Shown here: in pieces, positions 41,376 through 52,905 of the stretch
How positions within the stretch are numbered: the stretch's first letter is position 1
Layout: each line of letters starts with the position of its first letter
NCBI RefSeq assembly: GCF_009455635.1
Contig: NZ_QPER01000001.1
Span: 434,001-498,000, forward strand
Direction: 5' to 3'
DNA from: Paraburkholderia agricolaris
GTDB lineage: Bacteria > Pseudomonadota > Gammaproteobacteria > Burkholderiales > Burkholderiaceae
DNA: 64,000 nt
Translations under genes and position numbers: made by a program
The notes under the pieces: generated by a model
What the model was told of the DNA's origin: nothing
Database searches by the model: none
Seen by the model: only the letters and a program-made list of their open reading frames with translations

Positions 41376-42740
41376 ATGGAAGCTGTCCACGGCAGCACGC
41401 TGCTGGTCTTCGCGGTGATCGCCATCGCACTTCTGATCCTGCTGATCACCCGCTACAAGGTTTATCCGTTCCTCGTCCTGATCATCGTTTCGCTGCTGCT
41501 GGGTCTCGCATCCGGCATGCCGATCGGCACGATCGTCAAATCATTCGAAACCGGCAACGGCAACACGCTCGGCCACATTGCGATCGTGGTTGGCCTCGGC
41601 ACGATGCTCGGCAAAATGATGGCCGAATCGGGCGGCGCGGAGCGTATCGCGACCACGCTGATCGACAAGTTCGGCGAGAAGCACATTCACTGGGCGATGA
41701 TGGTCGTGGCGATCATCGTCGGCTTGCCGGTGTTTTTTGAAGTCGGTTTCGTGCTGCTGATTCCGATCGCGTTCAACGTCGCCAAACGCACCAACAAATC
41801 GTTGCTACTGATCGGCTTGCCGATGGTCGCGGGTCTGTCCGTCGTGCACGGTCTGATTCCGCCGCACCCCGCTGCAATGCTGGCGGTGCAGGCGTATCAC
41901 GCTGACATCGGCAAGACCATTGCGTACGGTCTGATCGTGGGCGTGCCGACGGCAATCGTCGCCGGTCCGTTGTTTTCGCTGCTGATCAGCCGTTACATCA
42001 AGCTGCCGGAAAACAATCCACTTTCCGCGCAGTTTCTAGGCGAGGCCAGCAAGCAAAAGGAAGCGCGCGAACTGCCGGGTTTCGGCATCACGCTGTTCAC
42101 GATCCTGCTGCCGGTGATTCTGATGCTGATCGGCAGTTGGGCCGATCTCGTGTTCGAGCCGAAAACCCTCGCGAACGACCTGCTGCGTTTCGTCGGCAAC
42201 TCGGACGTCGCGCTATTGATCGCCGTGCTGGTCAGTTTCTGGACCTTCGGCGCGAGCCGCGGCTTCAATCGTGAGCAGATTCAGAAGTTCTGCGGCGAAT
42301 GTCTGGCGCCGATCGCAGGCATCACGCTGATCGTGGGCGCGGGCGGCGGTTTCGGGCGTGTGCTGATGGACAGCGGCATCTCGAAGGAAATCGTCAACGT
42401 CGCAACGGCCATGCATCTGTCGCCGCTGCTGTTCGGCTGGCTGGTGGCCGCGCTGATTCGTCTGGCTACGGGCTCGGCGACCGTGGCGATGACAACCGCC
42501 TGCGGCATCGTCGCGCCGATCGCCTCGGCTAGCGGTGTGCAGGTCACGCCGGAATTGCTGGTGCTCGCCACTGGTTCGGGCTCGCTGATTTTCTCGCATG
42601 TGAACGACGGCGGTTTCTGGCTGATCAAGGAATACTTTGGTATGACAGTGGGGCAGACCTTCAAGACCTGGTCGCTCCTCGAAACGATCATTTCGCTGAT
42701 GGGCTTGGGTTTGACTTTCGCGCTCGCGACGGTCGTGTAA
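41376..42740 (+). CDS. gntP: gluconate:proton symporter, GntP family
   Basis: Inner-membrane carrier of 454 residues with about a dozen hydrophobic segments. Family stretches: GHIAIVVGLGTMLGKMMAESGGAERIA near residue 65, FFEVGFVLLIPI, GLSVVHGLIPPHPAAM near residue 155, and IFSHVNDGGFWLIKEYFGMTV near the C-terminus. AAAGGAGGAGC lies just before the ATG. It pairs with gluconokinase downstream, so gluconate is the likely substrate. Confidence 0.93.
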   Translation: MEAVHGSTLLVFAVIAIALLILLITRYKVYPFLVLIIVSLLLGLASGMPIGTIVKSFETGNGNTLGHIAIVVGLGTMLGKMMAESGGAERIATTLIDKFGEKHIHWAMMVVAIIVGLPVFFEVGFVLLIPIAFNVAKRTNKSLLLIGLPMVAGLSVVHGLIPPHPAAMLAVQAYHADIGKTIAYGLIVGVPTAIVAGPLFSLLISRYIKLPENNPLSAQFLGEASKQKEARELPGFGITLFTILLPVILMLIGSWADLVFEPKTLANDLLRFVGNSDVALLIAVLVSFWTFGASRGFNREQIQKFCGECLAPIAGITLIVGAGGGFGRVLMDSGISKEIVNVATAMHLSPLLFGWLVAALIRLATGSATVAMTTACGIVAPIASASGVQVTPELLVLATGSGSLIFSHVNDGGFWLIKEYFGMTVGQTFKTWSLLETIISLMGLGLTFALATVV

Positions 42741-42750
42741 GGAGTTTTTG

Positions 42751-43254
42751 ATGATTCTGATCGCAATGGGCGTGTCGGGCGCCGGCAAAACGAGGATTGG
42801 TGAAATGCTGGCGGAGCGCCTGCACTGCGCGTTCACTGACGGCGACGCGTTTCACAGCGCTGCCAACAAAGAGAAAATGCACCACGGCATTCCGCTTACC
42901 GACGAAGACCGTTGGCCGTGGTTGCAAACCATCCGTGCGGCGATCGAAGAGAAGCAGAGGGCTGGCGAGAAGGCGGTGTTCACGTGTTCGTCGCTGAAGC
43001 GTTCGTATCGCGACGTGTTGCGCGGCGGTAGTAATGGCGACAAAGGTGTTTGCTTCGTTTATCTGAAGGGCTCGTTTGAAGTGCTGCGCGAGCGGTTGAC
43101 GACGCGTACCGGTCACTTCTTCGATCCTTCCCTGCTGCAAAGCCAGCTCGATACGCTCGAGGAGCCGGGTCCGGAGGAGGCGATCACGGTCAGTATCGAA
43201 CTGTCGCCGGAACAGATCGTCGACGAGGTATTGAGGCAACTGGCAGTGCGCTAA
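42751..43254 (+). CDS. gntK: gluconokinase
   Basis: Phosphorylates gluconate to 6-phosphogluconate, the substrate of Edd; 167 residues. P-loop GVSGAGKTRIG at residues 7-17, then DGDAFHSAANKEKMHHGIPLTDEDRWPWL with substrate-binding residues, and CSSLKRSYRDVLR. GGAG lies six bases before ATG 42751, and the gene begins 10 bases after the gntP stop. Together with gntP, edd and eda it makes a complete gluconate-to-pyruvate route. Confidence 0.95.
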   Translation: MILIAMGVSGAGKTRIGEMLAERLHCAFTDGDAFHSAANKEKMHHGIPLTDEDRWPWLQTIRAAIEEKQRAGEKAVFTCSSLKRSYRDVLRGGSNGDKGVCFVYLKGSFEVLRERLTTRTGHFFDPSLLQSQLDTLEEPGPEEAITVSIELSPEQIVDEVLRQLAVR

Positions 43255-43280
43255 GGCTTCACGGCTGACGCTGCAGATCG

Positions 43281-43310
43281 ACGACCCGGCCGCGCAAGTG
43301 GCCGGGTCGT
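43281..43310 (+). terminator. terminator after gntK
   Basis: ACGACCCGGCC pairs perfectly with GGCCGGGTCGT around an eight-base loop, followed by TTCAATTT. The stem is strong but the T-run is interrupted. Confidence 0.65.
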
Positions 43311-43458
43311 TTCAATTTGAGCGCGATGTGGTTTGTGCATGCGCACCGACGTTTCACTCAGGAAGCGGTGTGCTTTGGGATGTGTCCGATTCTCTTGTTT
43401 TCCGCGCTTTGATCCAATCGCAGTCTTTCTGACGGATCGAAACTCAAAGGCGGTGAAC

Positions 43459-44217
43459 ATGGTGCACATCGAGGGCGACAGGCTCGACCCAGTCGCAAGC
43501 ATTTCAAGCTGCAAGATTTGCCGGGGCACGGCGCCGCTTTGCGGCGTGGTCGACTTCAACAAGAACTGCGAAGAACGCCGCGGCCATTTCTTGCCGCTTG
43601 CCGCGATCCCGATTTACTACCACCGCTGCGGCGAATGCGGGCTGGTTTTCACGCATGCGTTTGATCGATGGAGCAAGCATGCGTTCGCGAGGCACATTTA
43701 CAACGCCGCTTATGCAGACGTCGATCCCGACTATATCGCGGCCCGTCCCGCAGCCAATGCAATGGCGATTGCGAATATGGTCGCGCGGGGCGACGGGCTC
43801 AAATGTCTCGACTACGGCGGCGGCAATGGGCGGCTGGCCGCGTTGTTGCGTGAACGTGGCGTGGATGCCCACAGTTGGGATCCGATGGAGCAAGCTGGTA
43901 CCGAACCGTCGCCGGACTCATTCGACCTGGTGACGGCGTTCGAAGTGCTGGAACATACGCCTGAGCCGCGCGTGACGGTTGCGAACGCGCTCAGTAAGCT
44001 CAGGCCGCAGGGCGTGATGCTGTTTACAACTTTGACGATCGATACGCTGCCGCCGCGTGCGATGGACCATTGGTACATTGCGCCGCGCAACGGCCACATC
44101 ACGATTCACACGTGCCGCTCACTGGATGCGCTCTTCGAGGCGTTCGGCTATCGCGTGCATCACCTCGACCAGAATACTCACCTCGCCTTGCGCGAAGTGC
44201 CGGACTGGTTGTCTTAA
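43459..44217 (+). CDS. class I SAM-dependent methyltransferase with N-terminal Cys4 motif
   Basis: Protein of 252 residues. The N-terminal region has CxxC pairs at residues 18/21 (CKIC) and 57/60 (CGEC), a likely zinc site like that in some sugar and lipid C-methyltransferases. A Rossmann methyltransferase core follows with CLDYGGGNGRLAALL near residue 115, LVTAFEVLEHTPEP near residue 155 and HITIHTCRSLDALFEAFGY near the end. Substrate unknown. ATG 43459 is chosen by family-like content; the frame is open to 43333. It stands alone. Confidence 0.8.
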   Translation: MVHIEGDRLDPVASISSCKICRGTAPLCGVVDFNKNCEERRGHFLPLAAIPIYYHRCGECGLVFTHAFDRWSKHAFARHIYNAAYADVDPDYIAARPAANAMAIANMVARGDGLKCLDYGGGNGRLAALLRERGVDAHSWDPMEQAGTEPSPDSFDLVTAFEVLEHTPEPRVTVANALSKLRPQGVMLFTTLTIDTLPPRAMDHWYIAPRNGHITIHTCRSLDALFEAFGYRVHHLDQNTHLALREVPDWLS

Positions 44218-44242
44218 CCCGTTTGCGGCGGCTCAAATGAAA

Positions 44243-44273
44243 AACGCCGTTCAGTGTTCAACTGAACGGCGTT
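44243..44273. terminator. bidirectional terminator between the methyltransferase gene and purB
   Basis: AACGCCGTTCAGT pairs perfectly with ACTGAACGGCGTT around GTTCA, flanked by A residues on one side and TT on the other. The short T-run makes it moderate in strength. Confidence 0.7.
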
Positions 44274-44317
44274 AATTGCGCGGGAGGTTTCCGCGCCGCG
44301 GAGTGCTGCCTTAAGCC

Positions 44318-46017
<1,700 letters not shown>

Positions 46018-46980
46018 ATGGAACTGAAATGGCTCGAAGACTTCGTTTCGCTCGCGGAAACGCGTAGTTTCAGCCGCTCGGCCGAATCGCGCCACGTTAC
46101 GCAGCCGGCGTTTTCGCGACGGATTCAGGCACTGGAAGCGTGGCTCGGCACGGAACTGATTGATCGTTCGGTGTACCCGACGCGGCTGACGGCAGCGGGA
46201 CAGGTGTTCTACGAGCAGGCGCTCGCCATGCTGTCGCAGTTCCACGAGGCGCGTGCTCTGCTGCGCGGACACACGGCGACGCCGCAAGCGACCATCGAGT
46301 TCGCGGTGCCGCACACGCTGTCGCTCACGTACTTTCCGCGCTGGCTGCAACGCATCGAGGCTCAAATGGGCCCGATCCATACCCGGCTGCGGGCGCTGAA
46401 CGTGCACGATGCGGCGCTGGCGCTGGTGGAAGGCGGCTGCGATCTGATGATGGCCTATCACCATCCGAGCCACCCCATCGCCCTCGATCCGGCACGCTAC
46501 GACATGCTCACGCTCGGCAACGAGCCGATCAGTCCATTCTCGGCGCCAGGCCGCGCCGGCCGGCCGCGACACACGCTGCCGGGCACGGCGCAGAACCCGA
46601 CGCCCTATCTGACCTACACACCGAACGCGTACCTGGGCCGGATGACCGAAGTGATCCTCGCCAATGCGCCAGAGCGTCTCTATCTCGACCGGCTGTACGA
46701 AACCGACATGGCCGAAGGGCTCAAGGCAATGGCGCTGGCCGGTCACGGCATCGCCTTTCTGCCCTACAGCGCGGTGGAAGACGCGGTTGCCGACGGCAAG
46801 CTGATTCGCCTCGATCGCGCCATGCGTGGCACGCCCGAGGGGCAGCTCACGCTGACCATGGAGATTCGCCTCTATCGCGACAAGCTGGCTGCGAAAGGCG
46901 ACGATGCGCGGCAGATACTCGTGCGGCAGTTGTGGGATGTGGTGTCGGAGGAGTTGGCGCAGGGCACGGGTGCTACCTGA
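46018..46980 (+). CDS. LysR-family transcriptional regulator (HypT/YjiE-like)
   Basis: Regulator of 320 residues. N-terminal winged helix (about 1-60): MELKWLEDFVSLAETRSFSRSAESRHVTQPAFSRRIQALE. The C-terminal effector domain contains FAVPHTLSLTYFPRWL and LTYTPNAYLGRMTEV. It resembles E. coli YjiE/HypT, a hypochlorite-responsive regulator, in domain order and in the NSYMGR-like NAYLGR stretch. The gdhA gene follows after 138 bases, preceded by a LysR-type dyad, so glutamate dehydrogenase is a possible target. HypT-like function is inference. Confidence 0.87.
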   Translation: MELKWLEDFVSLAETRSFSRSAESRHVTQPAFSRRIQALEAWLGTELIDRSVYPTRLTAAGQVFYEQALAMLSQFHEARALLRGHTATPQATIEFAVPHTLSLTYFPRWLQRIEAQMGPIHTRLRALNVHDAALALVEGGCDLMMAYHHPSHPIALDPARYDMLTLGNEPISPFSAPGRAGRPRHTLPGTAQNPTPYLTYTPNAYLGRMTEVILANAPERLYLDRLYETDMAEGLKAMALAGHGIAFLPYSAVEDAVADGKLIRLDRAMRGTPEGQLTLTMEIRLYRDKLAAKGDDARQILVRQLWDVVSEELAQGTGAT

Positions 46981-47020
46981 AAACCTGCGTCCCCACGACG
47001 TGAATTTGCGGCTTCTTGAT

Positions 47021-47043
47021 GGTTATGCAAAAAAAACATAACC
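47021..47043. promoter_or_regulatory. candidate LysR-type operator upstream of gdhA
   Basis: GGTTATG and CATAACC form a perfect dyad around C(A)8. The inner bases give the T-N11-A spacing typical of LysR-regulator sites. It lies between the LysR gene and gdhA, 76 bases before the gdhA start. Confidence 0.55.
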
Positions 47044-47118
47044 GGATAAGGAAACGGCATTGGATTTCAAAACGGCGTTTTTCGACAATGCTGTTATTCG
47101 ATCAACGCCGGAGCGTTC

Positions 47119-48432
47119 ATGTCATCCCAGCAACAAGCCGCACAATCCGCATCAACGTTGCAGTCCGTTCCTTCCTACCTCAATAAAGACGACCTCGGCC
47201 CGTGGGGCAACTACCTGCGTCAGGTCGACCGCGTCGCGCCGTACCTCGGCTCCCTGTCCCGCTGGCTCGAAACCCTGAAGCGCCCGAAGCGCATTCTGAT
47301 CGTCGACGTGCCTATCGAACTCGATAACGGCACGGTGGCGCACTTCGAGGGCTATCGCGTGCAGCACAACGTGTCGCGCGGTCCGGGTAAGGGCGGCGTG
47401 CGCTATCACCAGGACGTGACGCTTTCGGAAGTGATGGCGCTGTCGGCGTGGATGTCGGTGAAGAACGCGGCTGTGAACGTGCCGTACGGCGGCGCGAAGG
47501 GCGGTATTCGTGTCGACCCGCGCACCTTGTCGCGTGGCGAGCTGGAGCGCGTGACGCGCCGCTACACGAGCGAAATCGGCATCATCATCGGACCGAACAC
47601 CGACATCCCCGCGCCGGACGTGAACACGAACGAGCAGATCATGGCGTGGATGATGGACACGTACTCCATGAACCAGGGCCAAACGGCGACGGGCGTCGTG
47701 ACCGGCAAGCCGATCGCGCTGGGCGGTTCGCTGGGCCGTCGTGAAGCGACGGGCCGCGGCGTGTTCGTGGTGGCTTCCGAAGCGGCGCGCCGCATCGGCG
47801 TCGACATTGAAGGCGCGCGTATTGCCGTGCAGGGCTTCGGCAACGTGGGCGGCATTGCCGCGCGTCTGTTCCAGGAAGCGGGTTCGAAGCTGGTGGCGGT
47901 GCAGGATCACACCGGCTCGCTGTACAAGTCGACCGGTATCGACGCGGTCGCGCTGGCGGATTACGTGGCGAAGAACGGCGGCGTGGGCGGTTTCCCGGAA
48001 GCCGATGCAGTCACGAACGAAGAATTCTGGACGGTCGAATCGGACATCCTGATTCCGGCCGCGCTGGAAAACCAGATCACCGAACAGAACGCCGGCAAGA
48101 TCAAGACGAAGATCGTCGTGGAAGGCGCCAACGGCCCGACCACCACGGCAGCGGACGATATTCTGCACGACCGCGGCATCCTGGTGATTCCGGACGTGGT
48201 GGCCAATGCCGGCGGCGTGACGGTGTCGTACTTCGAGTGGGTGCAAGACTTCTCGAGCTTCTTCTGGACTGAAGACGAGATCAACCAGCGTCTCGAGCGC
48301 GTGATGCGCGAAGCATTTGCCGCCGTATGGCAAGTGTCGAGCGAACAGAAGGTGTCCGTGCGGACCGCGGCGTTTATCGTTGCGTGTAAGCGGATCCTCG
48401 AAGCGCGCGAACTGCGCGGCCTGTACCCCTGA
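47119..48432 (+). CDS. gdhA: glutamate dehydrogenase
   Basis: Interconverts glutamate and 2-oxoglutarate plus ammonia; 437 residues, Glu/Leu/Phe/Val dehydrogenase family. Catalytic region [14 protein letters not shown] near residue 120. The Rossmann motif is VQGFGNVGG near residue 240, followed by an acidic residue (VAVQDHTG) that tends to favour NAD over NADP. Adjacent to a LysR gene and the gltIJKL glutamate transporter, which suggests a catabolic role in glutamate use. Confidence 0.94.
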   Translation: MSSQQQAAQSASTLQSVPSYLNKDDLGPWGNYLRQVDRVAPYLGSLSRWLETLKRPKRILIVDVPIELDNGTVAHFEGYRVQHNVSRGPGKGGVRYHQDVTLSEVMALSAWMSVKNAAVNVPYGGAKGGIRVDPRTLSRGELERVTRRYTSEIGIIIGPNTDIPAPDVNTNEQIMAWMMDTYSMNQGQTATGVVTGKPIALGGSLGRREATGRGVFVVASEAARRIGVDIEGARIAVQGFGNVGGIAARLFQEAGSKLVAVQDHTGSLYKSTGIDAVALADYVAKNGGVGGFPEADAVTNEEFWTVESDILIPAALENQITEQNAGKIKTKIVVEGANGPTTTAADDILHDRGILVIPDVVANAGGVTVSYFEWVQDFSSFFWTEDEINQRLERVMREAFAAVWQVSSEQKVSVRTAAFIVACKRILEARELRGLYP

Positions 48433-48731
48433 TCTGATTGCGTGAAACGGCGGGTCCGCTACCTCGCGGGCCTGACCGATCCTTGCTTCAACGCGGTTCA
48501 AAAGACCGCGTGTTCGACCCGGCGGGCGGCATCGTATCGATGCCGCCCGCCTTCGTATGTCCGGAAAGGTTGACCGACCGTCCCGGAAGCGCCGCCTGGA
48601 GCGACAAGCCGCGTAACGGCGCGCCGACGCGCAAGCGCTTTGGGCGACACACAACAACATGGTTTATAGCAATACTTTCAGAATAATTACTTTGCTAAAC
48701 TGGCGCCGGTTCTTGCCAAGGAGATCACCAC

Positions 48732-49625
48732 ATGAAGGTTAAAAAAGCTGCGCTGCTGCTCGCGACTCTCGGACTGTTCACGGTCGGCGCGCACGCGCAA
48801 GACGCTGGTACGCTGAAAAAAATCAAGGACACGGGTGTCATTTCGCTGGGCCACCGCGAATCGTCGATCCCGTTCTCGTATTACGACGACAAGCAGAATG
48901 TCATCGGCTACTCGCAAGAATTCGCGCTGAAGGTGGTTGAGGCGGTCAAGCAGAAGCTGAATATGCCGAACCTGAAGGTCAAGCTGACGCCTGTCACGTC
49001 GCAAAACCGGATTCCGCTGGTGCAGAACGGCACCGTCGACATGGAATGCGGCTCGACCACGAATAACGCCGAGCGCCAGCAACAGGCTGCCTTCTCGAAC
49101 ACGATCTTCGTGATCGGTACGCGCCTGATGACCAAGAAAGACTCCGGCATCAAGGACTGGGCCGACCTGAAGGGCAAGACAGTCGTGACCACCGCCGGTA
49201 CGACGTCCGAGCGCCTGCTTCGCAAGATGAATCAGGACAAGAGCATGGGCATGAACATCATCAGCGCGAAAGACCACGGCGAGTCGTTCCTGACGCTCTC
49301 CACCGGCCGCGCTGCCGCATTCATGATGGACGACGCGCTGCTCGCAGGCGAGCGCGCCAAGTCGAACAACCCGGGCGATTTCGTGATCGTCGGCACGCCG
49401 CAATCGCATGAAGCTTACGGCTGCATGATTCGCAAGAACGATCCGGAATTCAAGAAGGTGGTGGACGACGCGATCGCGAAGGTCGAAACTTCGGGCGAAG
49501 CCGATCAGATCTACAAGAAGTGGTTCGAATCGCCGATTCCGCCGAAGGGCCTGAACCTGAACTTCCCGGAAAGCGACGACATGAAGGCGCTCTTCAAGAG
49601 CCCGAATGACAAGGCAATCGATTAA
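48732..49625 (+). CDS. gltI: glutamate/aspartate ABC transporter substrate-binding protein
   Basis: Periplasmic binding protein of 297 residues. The signal peptide MKVKKAALLLATLGLFTVGAHA is cut before QDAG. SBP_bac_3 fold with GVISLGHRESSIPFSYYDD, NRIPLVQNGTVDMECGSTTNNAERQ (typical of GltI) and YGCMIRKNDPEFKKVVDDAI. AAGGAGAT precedes the ATG. A terminator-like hairpin separates it from gltJ, which would give the usual excess of binding protein over permease. Confidence 0.94.
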   Translation: MKVKKAALLLATLGLFTVGAHAQDAGTLKKIKDTGVISLGHRESSIPFSYYDDKQNVIGYSQEFALKVVEAVKQKLNMPNLKVKLTPVTSQNRIPLVQNGTVDMECGSTTNNAERQQQAAFSNTIFVIGTRLMTKKDSGIKDWADLKGKTVVTTAGTTSERLLRKMNQDKSMGMNIISAKDHGESFLTLSTGRAAAFMMDDALLAGERAKSNNPGDFVIVGTPQSHEAYGCMIRKNDPEFKKVVDDAIAKVETSGEADQIYKKWFESPIPPKGLNLNFPESDDMKALFKSPNDKAID

Positions 49626-49654
49626 ACCTTAGCCGTTTTTTTGAAACGCTGAAC

Positions 49655-49692
49655 GAAACGGAAGGGGCCACGCGCTTCTTCCGTTTCTTTTT
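49655..49692 (+). terminator. attenuating terminator between gltI and gltJ
   Basis: GAAACGGAAG pairs perfectly with CTTCCGTTTC around a 13-base loop, followed at once by TTTTT. It lies within the operon, so partial termination is likely. Confidence 0.75.
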
Positions 49693-49707
49693 GCTGGAGT
49701 CTTGGTC

Positions 49708-50448
49708 ATGTCATATCACTGGAACTGGGGCATACTGCTGAGTCCCGTCTCCACCGGCGAGCCGACCACTTATCTGGGCTGGCTGATGTCCGGCTTCTGG
49801 GTGACGATTACCGTGTCGCTGTCGGCATGGGTGATCGCGCTGATCGTCGGCTCGTTTTTCGGTGTGCTGCGCACGGTGCCGAACAAATGGGCGTCAGGTA
49901 TCGGCACGCTGTATGTCGCGATTTTCCGCAACATCCCCCTCATCGTGCAGTTCTTCATCTGGTATCTGGTGATACCGGAGTTGCTGCCGGTGTCGATCGG
50001 CAACTGGTTCAAGCAACTGCCGCCGGGCGCGCAGTTCTTCTCGTCGTCGATCCTCTGTCTTGGGCTGTTCACTGCCGCGCGCGTCTGCGAGCAGGTTCGC
50101 TCGGGCATCAACGCGCTGCCGAAGGGCCAGCGCGCCGCGGGTCTGGCCATGGGGTTCACGCAATGGCAGACGTATCGCTACGTGCTGCTGCCGGTGGCGT
50201 ACCGGATCATCGTGCCGCCGCTTACGTCCGAGTTTCTGAACATCTTCAAGAACTCGGCGGTTGCGTCGACCATCGGTCTGCTGGACCTGTCCGCGCAGGC
50301 GCGGCAACTGGTCGACTACACGTCGCAGACGTATGAGTCGTTCATTGCGGTCACGCTGGCCTATGTGCTGATCAACCTGGTCGTGATGCAACTGATGCGC
50401 TGGGTCGAGCACAAGTCCCGGTTGCCCGGCTATATCGGAGGTAAGTGA
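49708..50448 (+). CDS. gltJ: glutamate/aspartate ABC transporter permease GltJ
   Basis: Inner-membrane HisM-type permease of 246 residues. Membrane segments include [25 protein letters not shown]. The coupling loop [37 protein letters not shown] contains the EAA motif for ATPase contact. ATG 49708 has GGAG eight bases upstream. Its TGA overlaps the gltK ATG by one base (TGATG), so the two are translationally coupled. Confidence 0.94.
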   Translation: MSYHWNWGILLSPVSTGEPTTYLGWLMSGFWVTITVSLSAWVIALIVGSFFGVLRTVPNKWASGIGTLYVAIFRNIPLIVQFFIWYLVIPELLPVSIGNWFKQLPPGAQFFSSSILCLGLFTAARVCEQVRSGINALPKGQRAAGLAMGFTQWQTYRYVLLPVAYRIIVPPLTSEFLNIFKNSAVASTIGLLDLSAQARQLVDYTSQTYESFIAVTLAYVLINLVVMQLMRWVEHKSRLPGYIGGK

Positions 50449-51125
50449 TGCATCATTTCGACTGGAGCGGTATTCCGGGCGCACTGCCTACGCTATGGAC
50501 CGGCGCTATCGTCACCATCAAGATCACGCTGATCGCGATCGTGATCGGCATTATCTGGGGCACGATTCTCGCGATCATGCGGCTCTCGCCGTTCAAGCCG
50601 TTCGCATGGTTCGCGAAGGCTTACGTCACGATTTTCCGTTCGATCCCGCTGGTGATGGTGCTGCTGTGGTTCTTCCTGATCGTGCCGCAGGTGCTGCAGA
50701 ACGTGCTGGGTTTGTCGCCGGATATCGACATCCGGCTGGCTTCGGCAATGGTCGCTTTCTCGCTGTTCGAGGCTGCGTACTATTCGGAGATCATCCGCGC
50801 CGGCATTCAGGCAGTGCCGCGCGGGCAGGTCAATGCCGCGTTTGCGCTCGGCATGAGCTACCCGCAGGCAATGCGCCTCATCGTGCTGCCGCAGGCGTTC
50901 CGCGCGATGGTGCCGCTGCTGCTTACGCAAGGTATCGTGCTGTTTCAGGATACGTCGCTCGTCTACGTGATCAGCCTCGCCGACTTCTTCCGCACCGCCA
51001 CGAATATTGGCGACCGTGACGGTACGAATGTCGAAATGGTACTGTTCGCGGGCGCGTGTTATTTCGTGGTCTGCGTGATCGCGTCGAGCCTCGTCAAAGG
51101 TCTTCAGAAAAAGGTCGCAAGATGA
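50448..51125 (+). CDS. gltK: glutamate/aspartate ABC transporter permease GltK
   Basis: Second permease of the GltIJKL importer, 225 residues. The EAA loop reads [33 protein letters not shown], and membrane helices lie on both sides. CGGAGGT lies just before ATG 50448. Its stop overlaps the gltL ATG (ATGA), indicating coupling with the ATPase gene. Confidence 0.94.
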   Translation: MHHFDWSGIPGALPTLWTGAIVTIKITLIAIVIGIIWGTILAIMRLSPFKPFAWFAKAYVTIFRSIPLVMVLLWFFLIVPQVLQNVLGLSPDIDIRLASAMVAFSLFEAAYYSEIIRAGIQAVPRGQVNAAFALGMSYPQAMRLIVLPQAFRAMVPLLLTQGIVLFQDTSLVYVISLADFFRTATNIGDRDGTNVEMVLFAGACYFVVCVIASSLVKGLQKKVAR

Positions 51126-51847
51126 TCTCTATCAAGAATGTTTCGAAGTGGTACGGTCAGTTTCAAGTGCTGACCGACTGCACGACGGAAGTCAAAAAAG
51201 GTGAAGTGGTGGTGGTGTGCGGGCCGTCTGGCTCGGGCAAGTCCACTCTGATCAAAACCGTCAACGGCCTCGAGCCGTTCCAGAAGGGTGAGATCGTCAT
51301 CAACGGTCAATCGCTGACCGATAAGAAAACCAATCTGTCGAAGCTGCGTGCGAAGGTCGGCATGGTATTCCAGCACTTCGAGCTGTTCCCGCATCTGTCG
51401 ATTGTCGAGAATCTCACGCTGGCACAAATCAAGGTGCTCGGCCGCTCGAAAGACGAAGCTACGGCGAAGGGGCTGAAGCTGCTCGATCGCGTCGGTCTGC
51501 GCGCGCATGCGGATAAGTTTCCTGGGCAGTTGTCGGGTGGTCAGCAGCAGCGTGTGGCGATTGCGCGCGCATTGTCGATGGACCCGATCGCGATGCTGTT
51601 CGACGAACCGACTTCCGCTCTCGATCCGGAAATGATCAACGAAGTGCTCGACGTGATGGTCGAACTCGCACAGGAAGGCATGACGATGATGTGCGTCACG
51701 CACGAAATGGGCTTTGCCAGGAAGGTCGCGCACCGCGTGATCTTCATGGACAAGGGTTTGATCGTGGAAGACGACAAGAAGGAAGATTTCTTCGCGAATC
51801 CGAAGTCGGATCGCGCGAAAGACTTTCTGGCGAAGATCCTGCACTGA
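51122..51847 (+). CDS. gltL: glutamate/aspartate ABC transporter ATP-binding protein
   Basis: ATPase of the GltIJKL importer, 241 residues. Walker A is GPSGSGKST near residue 37, the Q-loop is [14 protein letters not shown], the signature is [15 protein letters not shown] near residue 137, Walker B is AMLFDEP near residue 157 and the switch His is in [12 protein letters not shown] 51122 overlaps the gltK stop. Last gene of the operon. Confidence 0.96.
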   Translation: MISIKNVSKWYGQFQVLTDCTTEVKKGEVVVVCGPSGSGKSTLIKTVNGLEPFQKGEIVINGQSLTDKKTNLSKLRAKVGMVFQHFELFPHLSIVENLTLAQIKVLGRSKDEATAKGLKLLDRVGLRAHADKFPGQLSGGQQQRVAIARALSMDPIAMLFDEPTSALDPEMINEVLDVMVELAQEGMTMMCVTHEMGFARKVAHRVIFMDKGLIVEDDKKEDFFANPKSDRAKDFLAKILH

Positions 51848-51891
51848 GCTTGTTGCTAGGTCACGTCGATTAGTTGGCGTGGTCTGGGCAG

Positions 51892-51925
51892 AAAAAAAGC
51901 CGCTTCGGAAGAGGCGGCTTTTTTT
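51892..51925. terminator. terminator after gltL, shared with the convergent amidotransferase gene
   Basis: Seven A plus GCCGCTTC pair with GAGGCGGC plus seven T around a GGAA tetraloop (one wobble). Works in both directions. Confidence 0.9.
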
Positions 51926-51939
51926 GTATCAATTTAGGA

Positions 51940-52872
51940 TCAGGACTCGAACGCGGCGGTATCGTCCGCGGCTTCAAGGTCAAGCTCGGCCGCGCCTGTC
52001 GCCATTATCTCGACCGAAGCCGCGATCGTGGTTGCCGAAGCCGACGCGTCCAGCGCCGGATTGCGCAGCTTCTCCAGCACCGAAGCCGGCACCGGTACGT
52101 TGACCCGGCCAATCACTTCGCCGTGCTGGAACATCAACAGATCGCCCGGGTTGAAGGCGGACCACACTTCGTTATCGGTCAGCGGCTTGGTCGCGATTAC
52201 GGCGACGCGGTCTTCCGGCGTGGTGTATTTGGCGAAATCGATCGACACGTCCGCATCGACCAGGTGCGCGGTCGAAAACGGCCAGCGCCGCACAATGTAA
52301 TGCAGATGTGTCGAGCAATGCGCGAACAACGCCTGGCCGTTCGACATCAGAAAATTGAACACGCCGAATTGCGTGATCTCGCGCGTGAGCGTTTCGAGCG
52401 CCGCGAACAGTTCTTCCAGCGGCGGCTGGCAGCCCGGAAAAGCCTTGCGTAAGCCTTGCAGCAGCGCGCAGAACGCAAGCTCGCTATCGGTTGTGCCGAC
52501 CGGTTGATAGACGCCGGTCAGCGCCGGCGAGTAGTCTTTCAGATCGCCGTTGTGGGCGAAGATCCAGTGGCGCCCCCACAGTTCGCGCATGAACGGATGG
52601 CAATTTTCGAGCAGGATGTGCCCTTGCGTCGCTTTGCGAATATGCGCGATCGTGTTCTTCGATTTGATCGGGTAGCGCTTGACCATCTCGGCGATCGGCG
52701 AGGTTGCCGAAGATTGATGGTCGATGAACAGGCGGCAGGCTTTATCTTCGAAGAAGGCGATGCCCCAGCCGTCTGCGTGGTGATCGGTGACGCCGCCGCG
52801 CGCCGCAAAGCCGGTGAACGAGAACGTGACGTCCGTTGGCGCGGCGCAGTTCATTCCGAGAAGTTGGCACAT
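51940..52872 (-). CDS. class II glutamine amidotransferase (YafJ-like)
   Basis: Ntn-fold amidotransferase of 310 residues. After Met removal, Cys2 (MCQLLGMN) is the expected N-terminal nucleophile. FAARGGVTDHHADGWGIAFF, IAHIRKATQG and FAHNGDL (oxyanion Asn) are all present, so the glutaminase site looks intact. No synthetase domain is attached. E. coli YafJ and the ergothioneine enzyme EgtC are relatives. The true substrate is unknown. The C-terminal about 40 residues are Ala-rich and not typical. Confidence 0.87.
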   Translation of the reverse strand: MCQLLGMNCAAPTDVTFSFTGFAARGGVTDHHADGWGIAFFEDKACRLFIDHQSSATSPIAEMVKRYPIKSKNTIAHIRKATQGHILLENCHPFMRELWGRHWIFAHNGDLKDYSPALTGVYQPVGTTDSELAFCALLQGLRKAFPGCQPPLEELFAALETLTREITQFGVFNFLMSNGQALFAHCSTHLHYIVRRWPFSTAHLVDADVSIDFAKYTTPEDRVAVIATKPLTDNEVWSAFNPGDLLMFQHGEVIGRVNVPVPASVLEKLRNPALDASASATTIAASVEIMATGAAELDLEAADDTAAFES

Positions 52873-52905
52873 GTTGCAGGTAAGCCTGTGAACGGGGCGA
52901 GCCGT

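Noticed and set aside
47152..48660. 502-codon reverse-strand frame opposite gdhA
   Set aside because: Antisense shadow of the conserved glutamate dehydrogenase gene, with no recognisable motif.
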